Positions 1 to 18,674 of a stretch of 64,000 nt of DNA are shown one piece after another; positions within the stretch are counted from its first letter, which is position 1, and each line of letters opens with the position of its first letter. Source of the stretch: Amia ocellicauda. Taxonomy: Eukaryota; Chordata; Actinopteri; Amiiformes; Amiidae. The translations under genes were made by a program, and so were the position numbers. Where the stretch lies: assembly GCF_036373705.1 (NCBI RefSeq), contig NC_089853.1:4946905-5010904 (forward strand). Direction: 5' to 3'. Under the pieces are notes generated by a model. The model searched no databases and was not told where the DNA came from. It was given only the letters and a program-made list of their open reading frames with translations.

Positions 1-2371
1 ATCAATAAAATCATTATGTACAATCTAATAAATCAGGAAGGGCTTCAACACACAAAATTGAAATCACTGGTTTACAATTATGGCCTGAAAACAAGAGACT
101 AACTTAATAATCCAAAGAAATGTTCTGAATGCAGAAGTCAGGTTGTGTTGAGGAATATGGTGCATTTAAATTGGGATTACAACTACATCTATACCAACCC
201 TCTGACTGGCTCAGTGTGACAATACAATTAGATCATTCCCAAAAAAGCAATTCAGTGTTCTGCTCTCATTGACTAAAGTGACCTTTTGTTATTAAATCTT
301 TGTAGATCGCTTATAGCAGATCTGTTAAATCTAAAATTCTATTAACCAACCCCAATCTATTGTGTTATTTGTTCATGGTTATGCCAAAACAAATCCAATG
401 ATTTATTGTGAATTAAAAAAAAAAAAAAGAATCGGTTAGTATGGGGGAACGGATTCGGTCTCTGGAGGATTACGGACGCAACAATGGCCACAGGATGAAT
501 TGCTGAATATGAAACTAGCAATGTACAAAAGAAACAATACAATGCACTCCCTGGGTTTCATATTCTTTTCTTTGTATAATTCTCCCTTAAAAATTCTCAC
601 TAGATGTCTGTTTTCTGGGGAGGGTGGGGGTGGCTTGAGATGATGGCTGCCAACATATCAAATATAAAACCATTTATTTATTTTTTAAGAAAGGAATACG
701 CGTTTGCAGGTAATAAAGTCTGCACCAAGTTCCCCTGCAATGCTTTTCCTTTTGCTTTTTTGCATTATTGGTAACCACTGTGTGGACAGAGCATCAAAGC
801 AGTTCAGAGACAGTTCAATATGAATGCAATTGTGTAGATATTTGGCATTTCCCAACGTGCTGTGATAGTCAACACTATTTAAGTATCCTCAGGTCAAGCC
901 CACAACACGCCTTGCTAATAACCTTTCAGATATAGAAACAGAGGCATTCGTAGCAGATTTCTAACTGGGTGGCTGCTGCTGTTCTTCTGCAAAGACACGT
1001 GTTAGACATGTCAAAGGCATGTATCCGCCCAAGCACACAGAGACTAGGACATGTTTATTGTATTTATTTCATGTTCAATATGTATTGTTAATCCTTCCTT
1101 TTCCAAACAGAGTTCAGTTCTTTCAAGGATAAGATCCGGGTTCAAAATAAATTAACAAAGAACATCTATCATGTGTCACAAGTGTGTGTGTTATGTTTTT
1201 TATGGAAAAGATCTAATTACTTAAAGTACTTCTACTTTGATCAAAGTTATTTTTGTTCTTGCTGTGAATAGAAATCACTTTAAACCTGCTGTTGTATCCT
1301 CCTCACCTCCATCTGCTCTTCTTGGTAATTTTAAGTGCATTTTCTATGACTAAACCTAATACAACTGTCACAGGATATGACCATTTCATGTGGTTGACCA
1401 TTAATTTCCATTTTGACCGTTGGCTTCGCATCTACTGCAGCACTTCGTGGCAAACAAGTAGACTTACAAACCACACCTGCAGAGCTTCTCACGGCCAAAT
1501 CCTCGACTCAACTGCAAGTTTCTTGTACTTAGAACTTGAAAAGGTCTTTGCTTTCCAGCTCAATGTTTCAGCTTAGAATATCAATGGGGATTTTTTCAGT
1601 AGTACTTGCTTCCTTTAAAAGATATTCATAAACATTTGTGTATCATAAATTCTACAAAATATTGTAACAAATAGCTATCAAAAAAAGAATACACCAGATT
1701 AAGAGAGTAACCAAAACATTTACACAGAGACTAAACTGAAACAGAATATTTTTGATCACATCAATATTGTTTAAATTACGTCTTGGTTGAAGTTGAATGG
1801 TCTTTCCCCCTTTTTCTGAGGTCTTGACTCTGTAATGAAACAGGTTTCTTACAGAAGGGCAGTGCCTGAGTTAAATTACAGCCAAAGATGACTATTGAAT
1901 AAGACTGTCCAATTATCACTCCAGCACGCTGTTACTCACATACTACAACAACATACATATCCATGCATGTGCAATGTTTTTGCTTTCAGCTTTTGATTAC
2001 TGTTGTTTAATTATGCGTCTCTAATTGATGGTCGGTTGATAGGAATGCCTGGTTACCAGTTGCCTATATCTAGGTAAAATATCTACACCTTGGAAAAGTC
2101 CGAAGTGTAACCAAAAGTTATTTTCCTAGTTGTGTGTAGTTAGTACACTAAAAACATGTTGTCAATGATTTTGGAAGTGTTCTGCCCCGGTGATGTGTGT
2201 AAACGGAAACAGCAGTGGGCAATGAGCCACCGTACAACCCGTCCCTGTCTCTGGACCTATTAATAATAATAATCATAATCATAATCATAATAATTTGTGT
2301 GGACCAAAGCCAGCGCACTCTTCCAGTCGCTTTCGGTTTAGCGGTCTTATGCGATGTGTTGCAGCTCTTAC
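1..2371. other. AT-rich non-coding stretch at left edge
   Basis: No coding exon could be supported here. Open frames are short, lack splice context and resemble no protein family I recognise. An imperfect (AAT/CAT)n simple repeat lies at about 2262-2296. If the candidate minus-strand exon at 2372-2525 is real, this stretch is the start of that gene's first intron. Confidence 0.5.
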
Positions 2372-2525
2372 CTCCGTCTATGCAGCAGGCATCCCGGGCC
2401 GCGGAGTAGGAGGGGGTCCTGGCTTTGGGGCGACCCCCGGGGCTCCCCGTCTGGAAGCCGGACCCGAACACGTCCCCCGGAGCCCAGCCGGCAGCTCGGG
2501 GCGGCAGCAGCGCGTCGGTCTCCAT
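2372..2525 (-). CDS. Candidate first coding exon of an unidentified gene
   Basis: On the minus strand an ATG at 2525 opens a 51-codon frame (plus one base) that ends at a strong donor, GAG|gtaaga, at 2372/2371. The block is GC- and CpG-rich, as expected of a vertebrate first exon. The peptide begins METDALLPPRAAGW, which contains an acidic di-leucine pattern (E-x-x-x-L-L) typical of lysosome or endosome targeting, and ends SYSAARDACCIDG before the splice. I do not recognise it with certainty. One speculative match is TPCN2 (two-pore channel 2), whose mammalian N-terminus also carries an ExxxLL motif followed by a CID-containing segment and which lies on human 11q13 with NADSYN1. No second exon could be found in the 2.3 kb left in the window. 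The Kozak context is mediocre (T at -3, G at +4), so the whole call could be a chance GC-rich frame. Confidence 0.35.
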
Positions 2526-3028
2526 TCACGGGTTTGTTTCTGGGCTTGAGTAGCAACGTGTCTGTAAGCTTTACACCAGTGTGCCGTTACAAATGTAACA
2601 CATCTAACCTGCCACCAACAGCGTGTTGTTCTGCATCAGCCGCACTGATGTCCAGTCTGTCCAGCGCCGTCTGCTCTGCTTCAGCCCACGAAACCAAAGA
2701 CTTCATCAAGAAAACTCAAATGAAAGCAGAGACACTACGTACAGCACAGGCACTGTGTTGTTGCCAGACTTTCTCCCCCCATATCCCGCTGCTGGTCGCT
2801 TGCCTCCCGTCCCGCAGAGCCTATATAGCAGCCCAAACCAGTTTCTCTTTACCAAAACTTCAGTTTGCGGAACTCGGACCAGTGTGGGAGGTGTAGTTTC
2901 ACAGGCATTGCACTGTGGCTGGACCCGGTTTTAAATAACTACACTTCCCACTAAGCATTTCCACTGAGCAAGCATTGCCAGTAGGCGTGGTGCGGGACAG
3001 GGCAGGAGAGTGTTGGTTGCGTAAGTGT

Positions 3029-3117
3029 AGCGCAGATCTGCGCTGATTAGCACGGGTCCGCCAATGGGATCAGTGGGATTGTGCAGATCTGCGCAGAACT
3101 GCGGGCATCTGCGCCAC
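3029..3117. promoter_or_regulatory. Promoter-like block with palindromes and CCAAT box
   Basis: A perfect 16-bp palindrome, AGCGCAGATCTGCGCT, occupies 3029-3044. It is followed by TCCGCCAATGGGATC at 3057-3071 (CCAAT box, NF-Y type), then TGCAGATCTGCGCAGA at 3082-3097 and a further GCATCTGCGCC. The last two main motifs recur with the same 10-bp gap upstream of NADSYN1 at 16366-16406. The factor binding the CAGATCTGCG motif is not known to me. The call as regulatory rests on composition, the CCAAT motif and the recurrence near a real promoter. Confidence 0.4.
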
Positions 3118-3474
3118 AAGAGCACTGTGTCACAGCGCTGTGCAGCTCACACTCACCGAAACCGACGTGTAGGTGCTTCACTTGTGGGTTTATCTCGCAG
3201 GTCAAGAAGAGCATAGAGGTATAAAGTCTCAGTTCACAACTTTAATCTGAACTATGCAATCAATAGCAGACAAAACAATATATAACAAATACTGTCGTAC
3301 CTTTTGATAGGTAAATCATATAAAAATGCTCATGTGTTTAATTTTAATTTGCTGAATGTATACTTTATGTTGTATGGAAGTGTTTTGTGTGTGTGTGCGT
3401 GCTCTCTCCTGGGATGAGTTCAACTTATGCAAAACTTACTTTTGGAATAATTTAATAATAAAAAAAAATAAAAA

Positions 3475-3479
<5 letters not shown>

Positions 3480-3533
<54 letters not shown>
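3480..3533. repeat. (TA)n microsatellite
   Basis: Uninterrupted TA dinucleotide tract of about 27 units following a short A-rich stretch. Confidence 0.95.
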
Positions 3534-3535
<2 letters not shown>

Positions 3536-5157
3536 GTAGAATACATTTTAATATAGAAGGCTAGTTTAAGTTTTTCTGTGTGTGGGTTTCATAAAGGTAA
3601 GTCTTGCTGTAATCACTGTGCCCCTAGTCACACATTTAACAACATTGCTGCAATTACAGCTGCATTGTTACCCGGGCGGGGGTCAGACTCCAGGAGGACA
3701 CAAACTCCTGACAGACCCCACCCAGCAAGACAGCTGTCCGGGACCAGTATCCACACACACACACACACATGCTTCATGCGTTTTTCATTTCACATTCATT
3801 GATCTTGTTTGAATCTGGTCACGTTAGGATATGTGTGCTGTCTGCCCTCTTATGCATTATTAATATTGTTGATACAGTAAACATTTCAGGATTTCAGCAG
3901 CAAGCCTTAGGATCAGCCGTTGTTATTAAGGAAAATATTGAACAAAATCTGAAAAAACTCAAACTGTAGGTTATATAAAATAAGTTTCCTGCTAAATTCC
4001 TGCATCTGGGAAAATTAAACGTGTCAATGCACCGCGTTTGGCACCACAGAGAAAAAGCGGAAATCGTTCCCGAAGGCATACTTTAATCAATTTATATTGA
4101 TTGATTGAAACGAAGTACAATTATAACATTTCACCAAAAGCCTTGTTCGCTGCCACAAATATGACGTTTCTTTCTCCAAATCGCCCCTTGATGCGGATGT
4201 CACTCAGGGTTTCTTTGCTCAAGTCTACTGTCTGATGCCATGACGACATTCGTGTAGTTATTTGTTATTTTTTTAAATGTCTTGTCGGGATCTTCTTTTC
4301 AATGCAGCAGCAATAGACAAGTGTAAAAAGTTATCCCCTGAAACAATTTTACATTTTCCACTTATGTCAGTCAGAATTTAAAAACACCCCAAACACCTGT
4401 CAATCATTGTCTTCTTTCAAAATAAACCAATCTACACCTTTGTGTTTATAAATATGCTGCAAAATACTGCAAGTGGACCATTTCAGTATCTTGCAATTTC
4501 CTTACTGGAGTAGATTTAAAAATAATAATTCTTAATCACTTTTTTTTTTTGTATGGTACCTGCTGAAAAATGTGAGCTAGAGCTCCCACCCCAGGAGCCA
4601 CGGCTGGGTGTTAACCTCAGAGCATCAGCTCTGCTTCTGGTTTCATTCTTCAGTGGGCAGTCAGTGACCGTTTAAGGCTGAACAAAAAGGAACTTGCATT
4701 AAGCTTTGATACAACTATGGGTGTCTAAAATGGTGCCGAACTCCTCTGAGTTACATTAGTGAGTAGACTCATCTTCATTTTTGGAGCTTTCATGAACGAA
4801 GGTTTCAGGAGTATTTGATGAACCACGTATAGACCAGGTTTGCCACCACAGAGCTAAAAGCACTTCCTCAGCTATTTCTCATGTCAATGAGCGTAAAAGC
4901 CCTCGACAACTGACTGCACAGACTCCAGTGTCACGTTGCAGACACTTAGGAAAGAGGAGAAAGATAACTGCTGATCAAGTGCAGAGCACAATGGGGTAAA
5001 GTCATTATGCCAAATGCATCACAAACCAAACAAACTGAACACATTCCCTATCGAGATAATATTCAATATTGTAATGAAGCACAATTCCACTCAGTAAGAC
5101 TTCATTAAACCACACCCAGCTAGAATTAGACCAGTTTGAACAGTAAACGGATGCTTA

Positions 5158-5925
5158 AGAACGTAAGAACATAAGAAAGTGTCCAGTGGAGAGGAGCCCA
5201 TTCGCCCCATCATGCTCGTTTGGTGTCCATTAATAAATAAGTGATCAAGGATCCTATCCAGTCTGTTTTTGAATGTTCCCAAATCGTCTCTTCAGCCACA
5301 TCGCTGGGGAGTTTGTTCAGATTGTGACGCCTCTCTGTGTGAAGAAGTGTCTCTTGTTTTCTGTCTTGAATGCCTTGAAGCCCAATTTCCATTTGTGTCC
5401 CCGGGTGCGTGTGTCCCTGCTGATCTGGAAAAGCTCCTCTGGTTTGATGTGGTCGATGCCTTTCATGATTTTGAAGACTTGGATCAAGTCCCCACGTAGT
5501 CTCCTCTGTTCCAGCGTGAAACGGTTCAGTTCCTCAGTAGGACTTTCCTTTCAGACCTGGAATAAGTCTGGTTGCTCTCCTCTGAACTGCCTCTAGAGCA
5601 GCGATATCTTTCTTGAAGTGTGGAGTCCAGAACTGTCCACAGTATCCAGATGAGCTCTAACTAGTACATTGTACAGTCTGAACATCACTGCCCTTGTTCT
5701 CAATTCGACACTTTTGACAATATACCCTAGCATTGCGTTTGCCATTTTTATTGCTTCCCCACATTGTTTGGATGGAGAAAGTGAGGAGTCCACATAGACT
5801 CCTAGGTCTTTCTCATGCGTTACTTAATCTAGTTCTATTCCTCCCATAGTGTAACTATAGTGGACATTTTTATTACCTGCATGCTTGTGGTAAAAGGAGA
5901 CCCTTTTTGAAAACATGTTCATCAT
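5158..5925 (-). mobile_element. Truncated LINE copy (longest of the family here)
   Basis: Antisense copy of a non-LTR retrotransposon with about ten fragments in the window. Read on the minus strand it encodes a decayed C-terminal part of a reverse-transcriptase ORF: DLGVYVDSSLSP, then [21 protein letters not shown] and RTRGH-type blocks, broken by stops and frameshifts. It ends with the family's common 3' end (GGGCGAATGG, then repeated TTCTTATG). It reaches further 5' than any other copy here. The layout resembles the ORF2 end of jockey/CR1-group LINEs. The exact family needs a repeat-library comparison. Confidence 0.8.
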
Positions 5926-7099
5926 TGTTTAGTCTCAGGGCAGCTATCAGATGAAATGATTCTGAGGACACATGATGGCAGTTATTATTTGCATGATTTC
6001 GAACAATATCTCAGGCCAGATTAATAATGTCACACTAAGTATTTCACACTTTAACACACTTTTCCACTGTGGTCTGGAAATGGCCAGTGACTAAAGGACC
6101 GATGGAGGGAATGGAACAGCTTGTTAAAAGGGATTTTCCAGGGCGTGACGATGACCCTGCCTTTCTTTCTGGGCCTATGGGATTTGCATATGTAGCTATA
6201 GGACAAATATATGCATTTACTTTCCTAAAAAAGGGCTTTGTTAATATATTTCTTAAATGCAAAATCGCTTCACAGGTTTTATGCTCAAAAGAACCTCCCC
6301 GTGTTTCTCTCGTCCAATCAATGTCAGGTGATGCAATGTTGTGTTGCCAACAAAAGCTTTCTGATTGACCAACTCCCAGGTGACTCCCCCCCCCACCGTC
6401 CCCAAAGTGGACAGAGCAGAAAAATAAGATCCCAGATCTACATCAATTAAACACTGTTTACTACCCTGTGTAAACACTGCATATGTTTGCCTTCCTTGGT
6501 TTATCAAACATACCACCCTGATTCCTTGAGTTAAGCTCATCTTATGTTAATCAATTCGGAAACACAATGCGGAAGCTCCTGCTGGGGAGGGGGACGGTGT
6601 TGGGGAAACTGAGTCAGTTTGAGGGTGTCTTGCAACTCATTACTTACCATATTTGTTTAACACTTTCAAAATATGTATATATAATGTTTCAAGATGCACA
6701 AAAAACAACGACAGATTTTTGTTGTTTTGCAATTGTTTTACAACCTACAATGACAGAATGAAGATGAAACTGAACACAATACAGGGTGTTACCTACACAA
6801 GGACGTGACAAACGCTTCACTCATGTGGAATATCCATTTCTCCTGTCAGCTGTAGTACACTACGAGTATAATCACAATCAGAGTGAATCTATCCGAGGTG
6901 GATGGAGTCTAACGAGTTCGATATACAGAACATCTATTGCATCTGTTATTTACAACTGCATGGAACAATAACACAACGATGTGAAATATAACACATTCTC
7001 ATATACTAAATAAGAAGAATAGTCATTTGTAGGTAAAGCGTAACAACCCGAGATAGTAAAGCTTCTGTACTCGGACTCCTCTCAAGCTCCAGATGAGAT
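5926..7099. other. NADSYN1: Intergenic / NADSYN1 3' flank
   Basis: Non-coding DNA immediately downstream of the NADSYN1 stop codon (minus strand). It should hold the NADSYN1 3' untranslated region. No clear AATAAA on the minus strand was seen close to the stop, so the polyadenylation site is not assigned. Confidence 0.5.
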
Positions 7100-16278
<9,179 letters not shown>

Positions 16279-16500
16279 CCCGGCGGTGCAGCGCGTCAGG
16301 CGGCTCTCTTCCCCCGGAGCGCACACTTCCGCGGCAGGGAGCGTAATCCCACCGCGCTGCGCGGCTCCGCCAATGGGATCGCAGGCGTCCTGCAGATCTG
16401 CGCAGACGCGCGGAAGTCTGCGTTACGCGACTGCCACTTCCGGGTCTCGCCACGATAACTTCCTGGTCAGGATTTAAAGGGGCCGTTCACCTTTCCTGCG
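16279..16500 (-). promoter_or_regulatory. NADSYN1: NADSYN1 promoter region
   Basis: GC- and CpG-rich DNA directly upstream of the NADSYN1 ATG. It contains ETS-type sites on the minus strand (plus-strand ACTTCCGC at 16325-16332 and ACTTCCGG near 16436-16443, AACTTCCTGG at 16458-16467), a CCAAT motif within TCCGCCAATGGGATC at 16366-16380, and the palindromic TGCAGATCTGCGCAGA at 16391-16406. No TATA box is obvious, which fits a housekeeping gene. The transcription start is not resolved. Confidence 0.6.
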
Positions 16501-17481
16501 CAGTGCCGGGTTCAGAGCAGGACCCAGACGTGCAGAGGGAGCATCTGTCTGCTGAGGGACACGGACAGTCAGCTCTGAAACAGTTTACACGACACGTGAT
16601 GCTGCTGGCGACTGTGGTCACGTTATGTAATTATAGGTTATTAACTGGTATTTCAAGTCTAACAAGTCTTTTGTGCAGTATCACATTAAAATAATTATTA
16701 TCTCTCTGAACCCTATTATAACACTACTATGGAAAATAAATACTGTTTGTATAAACACACTTTCTTTTGAAATTGCCATAACAGTTAAATACATCAATTT
16801 CTCAATAATGTGTTAATTGATTGATTTAATTAAAGTAATCTCGATCTATTCTGATTCCACGGAGCCTATAGTCGATATAGATTGCTACATGAAAATGTAT
16901 GTACTTGCATTGCACTTTTATTGAGAATGCTATTGCCAGTATTTAGTTTATACTCCGGTGTTTACAATAAGTTGAGTTTATCACAAAATGTAATGCAAAT
17001 AATACAGAATATGTTAAAATTATCTTGTAGTGTGTCATAGTGGACAAAGAAAAGTGCAGGGGACAAAAGCAGCCTCGTGTGGCCCTTTTTACGAACTTGC
17101 AGAGAGCCTCACCGGTGGGGAAGCCGGTGAATGAAACAACGCGCCCGAACTAAACCGGTCTGTCTTGACTTGCGCAGCCGTGGTGAGAGTACAAAACGCC
17201 ATCTTGGGTGATAACCACGCTCCTGAAAACGCAACATGCATCCACACACAACGTGTTTAATGCTTACGCTTCAATAAAACATATTTTAAATCTTCGATCT
17301 GTTACAATCAACCCTTTAACCCCTGATGTATAGCTATATGATCTATAGCGGTGGTGAATGGCAAAAATGACACCTGCAGAGTGGTCCTACTGAAAAAAAC
17401 AACCAAAATTGGGCATTCCTATTTATTGAATAGCTGAGTGTTAAAGTGCATATGCATAGATTGCCACGTTTAAATCTACAT

Positions 17482-17674
17482 CAGTGGTTTTCAAACCAGT
17501 CCTGGAGTACCCCCTGCCTTGGTGGCTTTTGTTCCAACTGAGGTTTTAATTGCTTAATTTAATCCTTAATTGACCTAACAAAGCAATATACCATTCAATT
17601 AAGTAATTAAGACCTAGGTTGGAACAAAAACCAGCAGGGCAGGGGGTACTCCAGGACCGGTTTGAAAACCACTG
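17482..17674. mobile_element. hAT-like MITE between NADSYN1 and DHCR7 (copy C)
   Basis: A 193-bp element with long inverted termini: CAGTGGTTTTCAAACCAGTC on the left and GACCGGTTTGAAAACCACTG on the right. Flanking 8-mers ATCTACAT (17474-17481) and ATCTACGT (17675-17682) form a target duplication with one mismatch. CAG...CTG ends and 8-bp duplication are hallmarks of hAT transposons. No ORF. Confidence 0.85.
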
Positions 17675-17859
17675 ATCTACGTGACCTTTTGCGATATTGA
17701 TGATGATGATGTCTAACCCTGGTAATCTAACTGCAACAGGTTAATCAGCTGTATGTATTTTAAAATATATTGTATTTTTCTTTTAATGATTATTCTGGTA
17801 AATGTACAGCCTGTATCCTTGGACTTAATCTATGTTACCTTTAATTGTTGGTTGTAAAT

Positions 17860-18104
17860 CAGGGTTTCCCAATCCTGGTCCCCCCTACCCTGCTGGTTTT
17901 TGTTCCAACCTAGCTCTCAATTACTTAATTGAACCCTTAATTGAAGTAACAACCTGTTCAGATTTTACTTTTTAAATTGTGTGATAAAAGAGCTGATTTA
18001 GGACATTAGTTAAATTAAGGGTTCAATTAAGTAATTGAGAGTTCGGTTGGAACAAAAAAACAGCAGGGCAGGGGCTCCTCCGGGACCAGGGCAGGGAATC
18101 ACTG
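17860..18104. mobile_element. hAT-like MITE between NADSYN1 and DHCR7 (copy D)
   Basis: A 245-bp element with imperfect inverted arms (CAGGGTTTCCCAATCCTGG ... CAGGGCAGGGAATCACTG) and an inner inverted repeat, TTGTTCCAACC and GGTTGGAACAA. Flanking 8-mers TTGTAAAT (17852-17859) and CTGTAAAT (18105-18112) match at seven of eight bases. Confidence 0.8.
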
Positions 18105-18299
18105 CTGTAAATGCTCTGCCCTTGTCTAACCTTGCCATGCCAATAAAGCTCTTTTGATTTTATTTCTTTCTTTATTTTTAGTGGAACTGTAGGGCCAGAT
18201 CTTCTCTCTGTGCACTGATCAGCAGGAATGGTGAAGATCTTGGTGTTAATTGCTTTAGCACACGCTTAGTGTATTTTATGGGCGACCCTTGTGCATCAC

Positions 18300-18674
18300 T
18301 TATCTGAGGCCTCACCCGAGGAGGCGGCACGGAGGCGCCGCCGGATCAGACGCTGGTGGCTTCAGCCTCTCTGTCCAATCAGGAGGCAGGGCGGTGTGGC
18401 GTCCGGGCGAGCTGGGCGCTGATTGGTCAGATCTCCTTGCGCTATGCACGAAGAGGAGGCGGATATTAGGCGTGGCTTCTCGATCTTGTATTAATATACA
18501 TGAGGAGGATGCAGCGATTGGTCGGATCCTCTCGATATATGAATATACATGAGGAGGAGGGAGTGGCACTGTGTTATGAATGGTGCTCTTTTATCCGCCT
18601 GTGACAAACATCTGGGGGGAGGCGCACATTATAATCCAAAGTAGCCCTTTTCCATAGGACGGGAAATACAAACG
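18300..18674 (+). promoter_or_regulatory. DHCR7: DHCR7 promoter and non-coding first exon
   Basis: GC-rich block ending in a strong donor, AACG|gtaagt at 18674/18675, which would join to the ATG exon acceptor at 22176. It holds three CCAAT boxes (CCAAT at 18375-18379; inverted ATTGG at 18422-18426 and 18517-18521), an Sp1-type GGGCGG at 18389-18394 and a weak SRE-like TCACCCGAG at 18312-18320. In mammals DHCR7 is controlled by SREBP-2 with NF-Y and Sp1, so this set is coherent, but the SRE is only a loose match. The transcription start is not resolved. Confidence 0.6.
18421..18565 (+). repeat. DHCR7: Imperfect tandem duplication in DHCR7 promoter
   Basis: Two related blocks carry GATTGGTCAGATC (18421-18433) and GATTGGTCGGATC (from 18516), and each is followed within about 80 bp by an ATATACATGAGGAGG motif (near 18494 and 18543). 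The duplication doubles an inverted CCAAT box. Confidence 0.5.

Larger units (their letters stand above)
2526..5157. other. Intergenic DNA with GC-rich block
   Basis: No gene is supported. The segment to about 3150 is GC-rich and lies upstream of the candidate exon at 2372-2525, so it may hold its promoter. It includes a CCAAT motif and several GCAGATCTGCGC motifs near 3.03-3.12 kb. The rest is AT-rich with a long (TA)n tract and a short CA repeat around 3753-3769. Confidence 0.5.
16501..18288. other. Spacer between divergent NADSYN1 and DHCR7
   Basis: No coding sequence is supported. The central part is AT-rich. Two complete hAT-like MITEs (17482-17674 and 17860-18104) account for about a quarter of the spacer. 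Confidence 0.6.

Noticed and set aside
2354..2896. 180-codon plus-strand open frame across the GC-rich block
   Set aside because: Overlaps the better minus-strand exon candidate, has low-complexity CpG-driven composition, and no splice context or family resemblance.
18289..18552. 87-codon frame rich in R and G upstream of DHCR7
   Set aside because: Lies in the promoter/first-exon CpG block; no homology recognised and it is not joined in frame to DHCR7.
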